A DNA stretch of 10,648 nucleotides from Planctomycetota bacterium (GCA_019456245.1 VRUF01000084.1:1-10648), one strand, 5' to 3'. Counted from the first letter of the stretch, positions 1-7,221 are shown. The notes: generated by a model from the letters alone, not told the origin. Numbers and translations are program-made.

Positions 1-261
1 ATTGCTGAGAGCGCAACAGAGACTCTTGACGGGACGACAACGACCGACAAGGACGGGACAGCGGACGATGTGACAGTGACGGTCGACGACGACGCGACAG
101 CGAGTGTAAGCACTGATGACGATACGGATGTGCTGGCGTACGAGTTCAGCAAGGATTTCCCGGAAATAAAGCTGCATGAGCAGTTGTATGAGGCGGAAAT
201 TGCAAAGCTGATAGCGAATATAGAAACGGAAATGGTTTTAATAGAATACAGGGACATATAA
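1..261 (+). CDS. C-terminal end of an unidentified Asp/Thr-rich protein (5' partial)
   Basis: The reading frame is open from the first base of the window and stops at 259-261, so only the last 86 codons of a longer gene are present. A GTG at 70 could start a 63-aa protein, but the frame is already open upstream and that GTG has no convincing ribosome binding site. The first half is low-complexity and rich in Asp and Thr, with repeated DGT and VDDDA-like units. The last 40 residues are more ordinary and look helical (around HEQLYEAEIAKLIANIE). No domain is recognised. A 24-codon ORF begins at the next base. The position just left of a tRNA 3' fragment suggests it belongs to an accessory element, possibly as a surface or structural protein, but that is only inference from context. 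Confidence 0.45.
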   Translation: MAESATETLDGTTTTDKDGTADDVTVTVDDDATASVSTDDDTDVLAYEFSKDFPEIKLHEQLYEAEIAKLIANIETEMVLIEYRDI

Positions 262-336
262 ATGGAGACGAAAATCGAACATATTATCAGGGGTATTGAT
301 GAGATCAAGGCGGAGGTGAAGGGCTCTAAAAATTAA
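262..336 (+). CDS. Possible 24-aa small protein downstream of the Asp/Thr-rich gene
   Basis: An ATG immediately follows the stop codon of the preceding frame and opens 24 codons (METKIEHIIRGIDEIKAEVK, then GSKN). An AGGGA element about 7 nt upstream could act as its Shine-Dalgarno site. The peptide is charged and would form one amphipathic helix. It has no signal peptide or membrane segment. Direct abutment to the upstream gene suggests translational coupling if it is real. ORFs this short often occur by chance, so the call is tentative and no function is proposed. Confidence 0.3.
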   Translation: METKIEHIIRGIDEIKAEVKGSKN

Positions 337-339
337 TTT

Positions 340-357
340 TTATAACACTCGTTATAA
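340..357. repeat. 7-bp inverted repeat with 4-nt spacer
   Basis: TTATAAC (340-346) and GTTATAA (351-357) form a perfect inverted repeat around ACTC. The same bases also give a direct repeat of TATAACA (341-347 and 353-359), 12 bp apart. It lies directly upstream of a TTGACA element at 361. It could be a repressor operator, a recombinase arm site of an integrated element, or a weak terminator for the upstream genes; there is no clear T-tract after it. Confidence 0.45.
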
Positions 358-360
358 CAT

Positions 361-389
361 TTGACATTTTTTGCGGGACAGTTTAAACT
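361..389 (+). promoter_or_regulatory. Putative sigma-70-type promoter ahead of the tRNA fragment
   Basis: TTGACA (361-366) is followed after exactly 17 nt by TAAACT (384-389), which matches the -10 consensus at 4 of 6 positions. The predicted transcript starts near 396 and would cross the tRNA 3' fragment and the NTPase gene. The TTG at 361, formally the first start codon of the long NTPase frame, is the first half of the -35 box. If this promoter is real, that start is not used from this transcript. Confidence 0.4.
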
Positions 390-2892
390 TCTATGCAACA
401 GAACGGTACTTGTAAAGTGTTGTGTAGAAAAGAGTTACAAACGCAAGTCCTTTTTGCTACAAGACTTCGGCACGGCCCCGACGCCACTGTCGATCCGAAG
501 GTTGAGGGTTCGAGTCCCTTCGGGGGCAGGGAAATCTTTTGTTCTCCATTTGCTTAAGGAACGTCTTCGTCAAATCCGCCATTGGAATATTCTTGAGGAT
601 GATGTAAGGGAAGTTTTTCCCTATGTGGGGCACCCCTATATTGTGCACTTTGATGCCTGGACATTTGCTAAATCGAACCTCTGGGCAAGTTTAATGCAAA
701 AAATACTTTCAGACCTAGATCAGCAATTAAGCCTTGAGAAGATGCTTACAAAGGCCCGCGAAGATATTCTTCTTCAGGGTGTTGATATTTGGTCACTGCT
801 TGATGGTCTTACTAAAGAACAAATCGAAGCTTTTGAAGAAGAACTTGGCGAAGATGTGTTGAAAAAATTTAAGGGTTGGGAGAAAGGTGAGGATGTTGGC
901 GAAGCGTTATGGGATGCTTTGAAAGACAGACGGCACGAAGAAATAGAAGAACTAGAGAAATCCAGCAGCGAACTCAAAGAAGCGGAAGATTCTTATGCAA
1001 TCAATCTTGCTGAAAAGGAAAGCGAACTGGAGGGATTTGAAATATGTGAGCAACAAAAATTACGAATGGAAATGACTGATTTGCAACACAGTCATGAAAT
1101 AGAACTCAAACAGATGAATGCCAATCGCGAAACCATAGAAAGTACAATTCTAGCCGAAGTCGACAAGGCAATGGAAGAGAAGGCTCGTGAGGCTGCCTGG
1201 GGGGGCGTAAAAAGTCAAATGAAGACATTTGTGGGAAATGCATTTGATAACGCCGCTAGAGTCTGTGGTCAGACAAATGGGGAAGTTCCTTCATCTTTTT
1301 GCGAAATTGTTGAGGACATCGGACAATTTAGGAGATACATTAAAGGTCTTTCGCTGTCAAGCGTGATGTCTTTAGGGATCGTTCCGTTATCATTGCTGGT
1401 CGGGTTGTGTATCACAAAGATACCCGGCTTAGAAATAAATACTACTATAGGCGGATCAGTCGGTTGCATTTTCGGCATAGTAGCTTCTTTTAGCAAAGCA
1501 TTGAAAAAGACAAATCAATGGCTTAAGGAACAGCAGGGAAATTATGAAGATGCAATTGAAAAAGCAAACAACGCTAATAAGAATGAAAGAGAGGCACTTC
1601 TTAAGGATCAGAGAGAAAGACGGATATTGCCTATTGAAAGCAGTATTGAGAAGTTGAAACATGAACAAAAAACTAAGATAAAAACACTTTCTAACATTCG
1701 CCAAGGAGAAAATAAGCGAGATCGAGAAGTTAAATTAACAGCTATTAATGATTACAAGCAAAGTGAAAATGATAAGATTAAAAATCTGAAAGCTAAGGTT
1801 AAAGAACATACTCGACGTGCCGGTATAACTGGTCGCAGCAAGACACTACGCGATCTCATTCAGGAACGAATCGAAAGTAAGTTTTATGATAAAAAGCTTG
1901 GTTTATTGCATCAGGTTCAAGAGGATCTCCGCGAAATAAGCGATGCGCTTCTTCCTAATATTATAACAGATGAAGAGAAAAAGCAGCAAGACAAACTCTT
2001 TCCTCGCGGTAAACCTCGTGTTATCCTGATAATCGACGATCTAGACCGTTGCCCCCCTGAACAGGTAGTCGAAATGCTTGAAGCTACACAGTTGCTAGTT
2101 AAAACAGAACTTTTTGTTGTAGTTCTTGCAATGGATGTTCGATATGTCACAAAAGCGTTAGAAAAGAATTACGACAAGATATTAGAATGTGACGGTCAGC
2201 CTTCAGGGCTTGATTACATTGAGAAGATTGTTCAAATTCCTTATCGCGTTCCAGAAGTATCTCCTGATGCAATGCCCTTATTTCTGCAACATCAAATGGC
2301 GATTGTTACACCAAAAGTAGAAGAACCAGAACCTCCGAAAGGTAGTCTTCCGGTAGACAAAACAATTGATTCAGGAGATGGAAATCAGCATCCTGTATTT
2401 ACATCTTCTCTTACTGCCGATGGAGTTGCAAAAGAAAAAATGCTTCCAACTCAGGTGCAATTTTTTATTAAAGAGGAGGTATCTCTACTCAATGAATGTT
2501 GTAACGCTGTGGGTGTGAATCCCCGATCAATTCGACGTCTTGTGAATATCTTCAAACTGCTAAAGATTATCTGGTTTCATCGCGGGCAACACCGGGAACC
2601 TTCCGTAGAAGTCAAGCGGGCGATGATACTTCTACTGGCAGTTTCTGCCCGATATCCTGTAGCAATGAGAAAGGTGCTTCACTCACTGCACGAGGCGATG
2701 AGAAGCAACGAACCGCAAAACTTAAGAGAGAAACTAACGGATCATCTTGGACCTTTGGATTTCTTGCCATGTGAAAAGGTTCTTGGGGAGATTGGTTCAG
2801 ATAATATGCGTTTGGTGAGATCATTCTCCTTCGTTGGTGAAGCAGAGGATGGAGAAGATGAAGCGAAGGATACGGATCAGGATCAGGGCTAA
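361..2892 (+). CDS. KAP-family P-loop NTPase, N-terminus replaced at the Walker A motif
   Basis: The KAP signature is clear. A Walker A core GAGKS is at residues 55-59 of the frame. Two membrane segments lie near 333-355 and 364-380, flanked by long charged coiled coils (about 180-300 and 385-545). A Walker B with the family motif ILIIDDLDRC has DDLDR at 559-563. VVVLAMDVRYVTKAL follows, and a C-terminal NPRSIRRLVNIFKLL matches the usual KAP helical element. The tail is acidic. KAP ATPases are membrane-associated and several act in phage exclusion, PifA of plasmid F being the best known. The roughly 30-60 residues that should precede Walker A are absent. Codons 44-56 are instead translated tRNA sequence, so the frame upstream of 523 is probably not native protein. 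TTG 361 lies in a putative -35 box; TTG 454 and 502 are weak alternatives. It is probably a 5'-truncated remnant, possibly non-functional. Confidence 0.75.
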   Translation: MTFFAGQFKLLCNRTVLVKCCVEKSYKRKSFLLQDFGTAPTPLSIRRLRVRVPSGAGKSFVLHLLKERLRQIRHWNILEDDVREVFPYVGHPYIVHFDAWTFAKSNLWASLMQKILSDLDQQLSLEKMLTKAREDILLQGVDIWSLLDGLTKEQIEAFEEELGEDVLKKFKGWEKGEDVGEALWDALKDRRHEEIEELEKSSSELKEAEDSYAINLAEKESELEGFEICEQQKLRMEMTDLQHSHEIELKQMNANRETIESTILAEVDKAMEEKAREAAWGGVKSQMKTFVGNAFDNAARVCGQTNGEVPSSFCEIVEDIGQFRRYIKGLSLSSVMSLGIVPLSLLVGLCITKIPGLEINTTIGGSVGCIFGIVASFSKALKKTNQWLKEQQGNYEDAIEKANNANKNEREALLKDQRERRILPIESSIEKLKHEQKTKIKTLSNIRQGENKRDREVKLTAINDYKQSENDKIKNLKAKVKEHTRRAGITGRSKTLRDLIQERIESKFYDKKLGLLHQVQEDLREISDALLPNIITDEEKKQQDKLFPRGKPRVILIIDDLDRCPPEQVVEMLEATQLLVKTELFVVVLAMDVRYVTKALEKNYDKILECDGQPSGLDYIEKIVQIPYRVPEVSPDAMPLFLQHQMAIVTPKVEEPEPPKGSLPVDKTIDSGDGNQHPVFTSSLTADGVAKEKMLPTQVQFFIKEEVSLLNECCNAVGVNPRSIRRLVNIFKLLKIIWFHRGQHREPSVEVKRAMILLLAVSARYPVAMRKVLHSLHEAMRSNEPQNLREKLTDHLGPLDFLPCEKVLGEIGSDNMRLVRSFSFVGEAEDGEDEAKDTDQDQG
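490..528 (+). pseudogene. 3' half of a tRNA gene (putative integration-site remnant)
   Basis: A canonical T arm is present: stem GAGGG (504-508), loop TTCGAGT (509-515), stem CCCTT (516-520). It is followed by a 7-nt acceptor strand CGGGGGC (521-527) and a discriminator A (528). CCGAAGG upstream fits the 3' anticodon stem and start of the variable loop. No proper 5' half with D arm and matching anticodon stem precedes it, so this is a fragment and not a working tRNA; the isotype cannot be fixed. Tyrosine recombinases of islands and phages commonly target tRNA 3' ends and leave such a fragment at the far end of the insert. The antisense translation contains a RRDSNPQPSD peptide, a familiar artefact of tRNA antisense strands. 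Confidence 0.7.
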
Positions 2893-3134
2893 GCAAGGGC
2901 GTATGGCGTCAAAAGTCGTCCAAACCTAACCTGTAGATTTTGATCGCTTTTCCCGAGTATCGGACAGTTAATCCGATGGTACCCGAAAAAACAGCTTGCC
3001 AAGAGCGTTGTGCTCTAAATATTTGTGATTTAAAGAGATAAGTGGCTTTTTCCGTGGTCCCATTAACGCTTGACAAGCACAAGAGTCCCTTCAAGGCAGT
3101 GCAACCGAATCGGTTCCTGGAAACCGCTTCCCGT
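2893..3134. other. Intergenic region between convergent genes
   Basis: About 240 nt separate the NTPase stop from the terminator of the minus-strand operon. No credible gene is seen: the minus-strand frames here lack Shine-Dalgarno sites and use weak starts. A 6-bp inverted repeat ATCGGA (2959-2964) / TCCGAT (2972-2977) with a 7-nt loop, and a near-perfect palindrome AACCGA-a-TCGGTT near 3103-3115, are present, but neither is followed by a T-tract. No tRNA or other RNA gene is recognised. Confidence 0.5.
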
Positions 3135-3166
3135 AAAACCGGTGTTCAGTTGCACCACCTGGTTTT
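3135..3166 (-). terminator. Hairpin terminator of the secreted-protein operon
   Basis: On the minus strand, AAAACC-a-GGTG, an 11-nt loop and CACC-GGTTTT form a 10-bp stem with one bulged base, beginning about 9 nt after the stop codon of the lipoprotein gene. The 3' side ends in TTTT followed by ACGG, so the U-tract is short. Its position right after the last gene supports a Rho-independent terminator. Confidence 0.5.
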
Positions 3167-3174
3167 GGATTAAT

Positions 3175-3585
3175 TTAAAACCCATATACAGGCCGTAACT
3201 GGTCCTCTGCGGGTAGTGTCGCATAGTATTCGCCTCTTGTGCCAACCCATCCGACTCCCTGACGGTGTAGTTTTACCTGGATGACCGAGCCGTTACTATT
3301 TGTTACGTTTACGATCTGGCTATTTATGTCGTTGTTCATTGCGTACATCTGGTTCTGGGTTTTCTTTTTGTCGCTCTCATTGCCAAATATATAGCCGGCA
3401 CCTGCCCCAACTGCTGCTCCGATCAATGTTGCTTCAGTATCACCGCCAGCCAATTGGCCAACACCGGCACCTGCCAATGCACCCAGAGCAGAGCCGGTTT
3501 GAGCATTGCTTTGGCATCCCGATATTATCAGAAGACCGAGGATTTGTGCTGATACTACCATAATTGTTACTGTTCTCTTAACCAT
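3175..3585 (-). CDS. Glycine-zipper lipoprotein
   Basis: The 136-aa product begins with a basic MVKR, a hydrophobic stretch and a lipobox-like LLIISGC, with Cys24 as the probable lipidated residue, so it should be exported and anchored by SPase II processing. Residues about 28-70 are a glycine zipper: GSALGALAGAGVGQLAGG, then two alanine/glycine-rich turns ending GAGAGYIFGN. This pattern is typical of Gly-zipper 2TM/OmpA-like outer-membrane lipoproteins. The C-terminal half is polar and ends in a compact region with GVGWVGTRGEYY. The start is supported by AAAGGAG 7 nt upstream. It is the last gene of a four-ORF unit, 34 nt after the propeller gene and just before a terminator. A structural role in the outer envelope is likely; the exact function is unknown. 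Confidence 0.75.
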   Translation of the reverse strand: MVKRTVTIMVVSAQILGLLIISGCQSNAQTGSALGALAGAGVGQLAGGDTEATLIGAAVGAGAGYIFGNESDKKKTQNQMYAMNNDINSQIVNVTNSNGSVIQVKLHRQGVGWVGTRGEYYATLPAEDQLRPVYGF

Positions 3586-3619
3586 TTTGCAGCTCCTTTC
3601 TAATTAGTTGTTGCTTTAT

Positions 3620-4759
3620 TTATTCCCAACACGCTGTCTGCGGTTGAAGGTCGCACTGAAGCCAGCTTGCCGCTATTGCGACGAAATCTGTCATGTCAAC
3701 TTTGCAGTCATTGTTAGTATCTCCCGCCGGTATCGAGAGGCATTCGGCTGCGATGGGTTCGTCAAGTATTGCGGCATGTATGTTCCAGATGCCGCTGCTG
3801 TTATCCTGGAAGACAACAAAGTTGCCGCTAATGGCCGGGTTGATCTGATCGGCAGAGTTGTTGGTAATAAAGAACTCTTTTTGGGTTGTAATATTGTACG
3901 CAACAATATCCCAATCGCCATAACGGTTGTCTTGCCAGACTATGATGTGCCCGTCAATATCAGGATTGCTCTGCGCCGCCGTTATCGATGAAACAACGGA
4001 CTCTATCGGCCTTGCAGGTTCCTGTACATCGGCCTTAAATATATCCATGTCAGCAAAGAAATTATCTGCCCATACGACAGTTGTTCCAAAAATTGCGGGG
4101 CTTTGCTGATTGATGTCGAATCCGCCGATTATAAATGTCTGCAGGTCGGAAGTGTTGGTTATGTCAGTACCGTAAACATCAATATCCCCGCCCCCGGCAT
4201 GTTCCCATGCGATAGTATTCTGATAGATGACAGGTTTTTGCTGATCGTCTTCGAATGGTGTCGCCAGTGTTTCGACCGGTGCGTTCTGATCGCTTATATC
4301 GGCTATGTAAATGTCCCAGTCACCGTAGTAGTTGTCCTGCCATGTTACGATATTTCCATAGATTGCCGGGTTTGTCTGGTCGTATTCATAATCTGCGACG
4401 ACGAAAGTATTATCCGGTGCAAAAAGGTCAAGACCATAAATCCCCCAGTCGGTTTCGACATAATCCTGCCATACGACAATGTCTCCGAACACAGCCGGGT
4501 TTGTCTGGTCGTCTGTGAAGACCGCTACTGAAAAAACGTATGAACTCTGGTCGTCATAAATATCGGCAGCGTAGATGTCCCAGTCGCCGTCTACAAGCTC
4601 CTGCCATACCACAAGTCCGTTATGGATGTCGGGAGCCTGCTGCTCCTGATTTGACGGTGAAACTATAAATTCCTGAATGCCTGATGCCTTTGACGGATAA
4701 ATGAGCAGTGCTATCTTTATCAAAAAAATTGTAATTTTGATTAGCGTCGTTGCTCTCAT
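3620..4759 (-). CDS. Secreted seven-repeat beta-propeller protein with dockerin-like tail
   Basis: The start at 4759 is preferred over ATG 4795. It has AAGGAG 9 nt upstream and gives a clean signal peptide (MRATTLIKITIFLIKIALLI, with cleavage near KASG), whereas the longer form overlaps the upstream gene. The 379-aa product carries seven repeats of about 40-50 aa with the pattern Q-x-x-P-x-I-x-G-x-x-V-x-W-x-D-N-x-x-G-x-W-D-I-x. This resembles the surface-protein propeller repeats first noted in Methanosarcina and related to TolB/YVTN blades. Seven copies would close a seven-bladed propeller. The last 35 residues hold a single EF-hand-like loop (GDTNNDCKVDMTDF, then SWL) resembling the dockerin-like tails of planctomycete secreted proteins, probably a Ca-binding or sorting module. 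No catalytic residues are recognised; a binding or scaffold role outside the cytoplasm is inferred. Confidence 0.85.
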   Translation of the reverse strand: MRATTLIKITIFLIKIALLIYPSKASGIQEFIVSPSNQEQQAPDIHNGLVVWQELVDGDWDIYAADIYDDQSSYVFSVAVFTDDQTNPAVFGDIVVWQDYVETDWGIYGLDLFAPDNTFVVADYEYDQTNPAIYGNIVTWQDNYYGDWDIYIADISDQNAPVETLATPFEDDQQKPVIYQNTIAWEHAGGGDIDVYGTDITNTSDLQTFIIGGFDINQQSPAIFGTTVVWADNFFADMDIFKADVQEPARPIESVVSSITAAQSNPDIDGHIIVWQDNRYGDWDIVAYNITTQKEFFITNNSADQINPAISGNFVVFQDNSSGIWNIHAAILDEPIAAECLSIPAGDTNNDCKVDMTDFVAIAASWLQCDLQPQTACWE

Positions 4760-4772
4760 CTTCACTGTCTCC

Positions 4773-7001
4773 TTAGTTATTATTAGCCTCGTCATTAGCT
4801 GTTTTAAGTTCTACTGCAAATCTAAGCAGAACGGTTGCGGCTTCGGTGTTTTGCGGGTACTGTGAAGCTTTGGCGAACTGCTCTATGGATGTGTCTATTT
4901 CTCCTATGCCTAAGAGATGGTAGCCGAGAAGTAACTGCAGGTCGGGGTTTGAGGGGGACCGCTGGGTTTGGTCGGCGAGTTGGTCGATCTGTTTGAAAAG
5001 GAGTTTTTCGTCGAGGTAGAGGCCCCGAGGGTAGTAGATGCCTTCCTGGTCTGGTTGGAGATTGTTTATTACGGTTCGAAGTACTTGCACAGCATGTTCG
5101 AACCTTCCGTCAGCGAAGAGAGCCTGTGAGAATGCGTACGGGAGTATTATGTCTTCGGGTGCTAGCTTGATCGCTTCTTCGAATCGCTGGGCGGCTTTGG
5201 CGTACTCGGCATTTTCGAAGGCCTTCATGCCGGCTTCGAAGTATGTGTCGGCAATTTGCTGGTTTTCGGGGGTTGTATCCTGCTGGTTTTCGAGGTTCTC
5301 GCGAACGTCAGCATATGTTTCGTGTGTTGTGAAATTGTCGGCGGTGTAGGTGTCTGTTAGCTGGGCTGTTGAAGTATCGTAATAGTTATATGTGTAGTAG
5401 TTGTTTGTGTCGCCGTAAATCTGGCGTGCAACAGGCTGGTAGCCTCGCCACGTGTAGAGATGGCTCGGATACCAGTAGTAACGCATGTAGCGGTATTGGG
5501 GCCAGTAGCCGTTTAGGCTTACGAAGACGTATCTGCGTCTGTAGTATGGGTAGGTGTGGTGGACGCGGTAAGTGTTTCCCCAGTTGTACCATATGGAGAA
5601 GCGATAATTGGGGTTTATGATCCTGTGGAGAAGTCTGTTACGATGGTCTCTGTATACATGGTGGTGAGTGTTTCTGTTGTGGGGAGAATAGGGCCGGTCT
5701 TCGTATCGCCAATTGCGATGTCCGTTTCTTTTGCTAATGATGACCGTGTTGTGACTTGTTGGCTGATGCGAAGTTCTTTGTCTGTGACGGCCGCTGAAAC
5801 TGCTGGATTTGATTGATACATCGTGATTGCGAGATGTGCCCGTAGAAGTATTCCTGACGCGATCGTTGGGCATTGTTCGGTTGCTAATCCTCAGGCCGCT
5901 GCCCCTGCGTTTTGATGCTGTGAGGCGCCTTTTGAAGTTGCTCGCATTCCTGCTCGAAGAACCGGTTTCTGATGAGATTCTTGTACGAATAGCTTTTCGA
6001 GGCGTTATTTTAGTTATAGTATCCGATCTTATTGTGGTTTTTGTATTGATTGCTGGAGTTGGCTTTCTGCGGAGGCCTGTTGTTTGATGTGATGCCATAT
6101 TACGTTGATGGGATTTAGGCTTTTGTGTGATCTGTGTGTTGCTTCGCAAAGCGGGGCGTGACGGTGTCGAGGTTTTTAACGAAGTGCGCCCGCCAGTTGT
6201 GGTTTGTATGCTTTTAGAACTGCTCTTGATAATCGGCGAGCGTTTTATTTCACTGCTTTTTATCACCGTGATACTGCTTGAAGAACGATTTCCACTGCGA
6301 ACACGGTTTGGTGCTGATCTTGCAGGTGCGGCTTGTTGTGTAGTTGTTTTTATGGTAGTGGCTCGGGCTTTGGGCTTGGTTTTGCCGGAAGTTCGTTGAG
6401 ATGAAGAAGCAGATACTTTGGCGCCTCTGGAAGACGCGATGGATTTAGACGGTGTCGAAGTTTTTAAAGAAGTACGCCTGGCAGATGCGTTGTGTATGAG
6501 CCTGGAACTGCTTCTGGAAGAAGGCGAAGTTTTCTTTACGACGGAGAGACTGCTTGAAGAAAGATTGCCGCTGTGGGTACGGTTTGATGCTGCTCGTATA
6601 GGTGAAGATTGTCGTGTAGTTGTTCTTCTCGCTGTGGTCCGGGGTCTGGTGCTAATTCTTCTTGAGGTTGTTCGAGAGAGAGAAGAAGATACCGCGGCCG
6701 CTCTGGAAGACGCAGTTGATTTAGATGCTGATGATGACCGACTCGGCTGGCGGCGAACCTGTGGTGCGGGTTTGCGCGGCGCCCGTCGAGGCTGGGATGA
6801 GGATTGTCTTGAAACCGGTTTTGCGGTAGATTTTCGACTTGAAGACTTCCTGGTGGCCTTCTGTTGCGTAGATTTACCGGACTGCCTGGATGGTTTTGAT
6901 CTGGTTTTTTTTGCAAACGCCGATTGGCTTACAAGTACAAGTAAAAACGCTGTTAGTAGAATAAAGCTTATTTTTTTTACCTTAGATCTTGCAGTTTTCA
7001 T
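4773..7001 (-). CDS. Large secreted basic, Tyr-rich, TPR-containing protein
   Basis: ATG at 7001 has AAAGGA 8 nt upstream and is preferred; ATG 7010 abuts the ribosome site. The 742-aa product begins with a 30-residue signal peptide (basic start, FILLTAFLLVLVS core, cleavage after AFA). Residues about 31-430 are strongly basic and low in complexity, made of Ser, Arg, Thr and Lys, and include a duplicated block of about 92-96 aa. Residues about 465-545 are rich in Tyr, Trp and Arg (YRYMRYYWYPSHLYTWRGY). The C-terminal 160 residues contain TPR units, the clearest being AGMKAFENAEYAKAAQRFEE followed by AIKLAPED. The chain should be exported; the basic part could bind anionic polymers (polysaccharide, nucleic acid) and the TPRs a partner protein. 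No named family covers the whole chain. It is co-transcribed with the propeller protein 13 nt downstream. Confidence 0.75.
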   Translation of the reverse strand: MKTARSKVKKISFILLTAFLLVLVSQSAFAKKTRSKPSRQSGKSTQQKATRKSSSRKSTAKPVSRQSSSQPRRAPRKPAPQVRRQPSRSSSASKSTASSRAAAVSSSLSRTTSRRISTRPRTTARRTTTRQSSPIRAASNRTHSGNLSSSSLSVVKKTSPSSRSSSRLIHNASARRTSLKTSTPSKSIASSRGAKVSASSSQRTSGKTKPKARATTIKTTTQQAAPARSAPNRVRSGNRSSSSITVIKSSEIKRSPIIKSSSKSIQTTTGGRTSLKTSTPSRPALRSNTQITQKPKSHQRNMASHQTTGLRRKPTPAINTKTTIRSDTITKITPRKAIRTRISSETGSSSRNASNFKRRLTASKRRGSGLRISNRTMPNDRVRNTSTGTSRNHDVSIKSSSFSGRHRQRTSHQPTSHNTVIISKRNGHRNWRYEDRPYSPHNRNTHHHVYRDHRNRLLHRIINPNYRFSIWYNWGNTYRVHHTYPYYRRRYVFVSLNGYWPQYRYMRYYWYPSHLYTWRGYQPVARQIYGDTNNYYTYNYYDTSTAQLTDTYTADNFTTHETYADVRENLENQQDTTPENQQIADTYFEAGMKAFENAEYAKAAQRFEEAIKLAPEDIILPYAFSQALFADGRFEHAVQVLRTVINNLQPDQEGIYYPRGLYLDEKLLFKQIDQLADQTQRSPSNPDLQLLLGYHLLGIGEIDTSIEQFAKASQYPQNTEAATVLLRFAVELKTANDEANNN
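6162..6725 (-). repeat. Internal tandem duplication (two units of about 280 bp)
   Basis: Within the basic region, unit 1 (6450-6725) and unit 2 (6162-6449) encode clearly homologous stretches of 92 and 96 aa. Matched landmarks are SKSTASSRAAAVSSS with SKSIASSRGAKVSAS, ASNRTHSGNLSSSS with APNRVRSGNRSSSS, and RRTSLKTSTPS with GRTSLKTSTPS. DNA identity is also visible, for example a shared GGTGTCGA-x-GTTTTTAA element near 6163 and 6450. The units have diverged, so the duplication is not very recent. Confidence 0.8.
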
Positions 7002-7019
7002 AATACACATCCTTTCTTA

Positions 7020-7166
7020 TTAGGGTTTCCAAATATTCGTTAGTGTTGATATTTGTCCATGGAAGACGACATTGTGGGATGTTTTGCTTCTAGTGATGGT
7101 GTTCAGTAGTGTCTGTTTTGGGCTGTCGTGTTGATTATGGGCTATTATTTGTTTTTTCTGGCACAT
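7020..7166 (-). CDS. Possible 48-aa leader ORF of the secreted-protein operon
   Basis: ATG at 7166 has AAAGGA with a 6-nt spacer, as good a Shine-Dalgarno site as those of the large genes. The frame runs 48 codons (MCQKKQIIAHNQHDSPKQTL to TNIWKP) and ends 18 nt before the start of the 742-aa protein. A longer version from 7250 is ruled out because it begins inside the -35 box of the operon promoter. The peptide is polar, without signal peptide, membrane segment or recognised domain. It could be a small cytoplasmic protein or a leader that sets translation of the large gene. The good ribosome site and its place in the 5' leader are the only support. Confidence 0.4.
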   Translation of the reverse strand: MCQKKQIIAHNQHDSPKQTLLNTITRSKTSHNVVFHGQISTLTNIWKP

Positions 7167-7221
7167 CTTAAATCCTTTCGCCAGTGTATTTTTGCCTGTT
7201 CTCGTTTCAGGCCTCATATAT

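Noticed and set aside
457..648. 63-codon minus-strand frame with RRDSNPQPSD
   Set aside because: This peptide is the usual artefact of translating the antisense strand of a tRNA 3' half; it supports the tRNA fragment, not a protein.
2959..2977. 6-bp stem-loop after the NTPase gene as a terminator
   Set aside because: The stem is short, the loop is 7 nt, and no T-run follows on the plus strand; the A-run comes after, so it does not fit a Rho-independent terminator for this gene.
2909..3245. Two minus-strand frames of 60-61 codons downstream of the lipoprotein gene
   Set aside because: Neither has a Shine-Dalgarno site, they overlap each other, one begins with TTG, and one runs across the terminator hairpin.
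4103..4531. 142-codon plus-strand frame opposite the propeller gene
   Set aside because: The periodic valine-rich sequence mirrors the repeats of the minus-strand propeller protein; the true gene has a signal peptide and ribosome site on the minus strand.
6418..7023. 201-codon plus-strand open frame opposite the secreted basic protein
   Set aside because: It is the antisense shadow of the Ser/Arg-rich region, whose codons give few stops on the other strand; it has no domain and no ribosome site, and its start lies inside a repeat.
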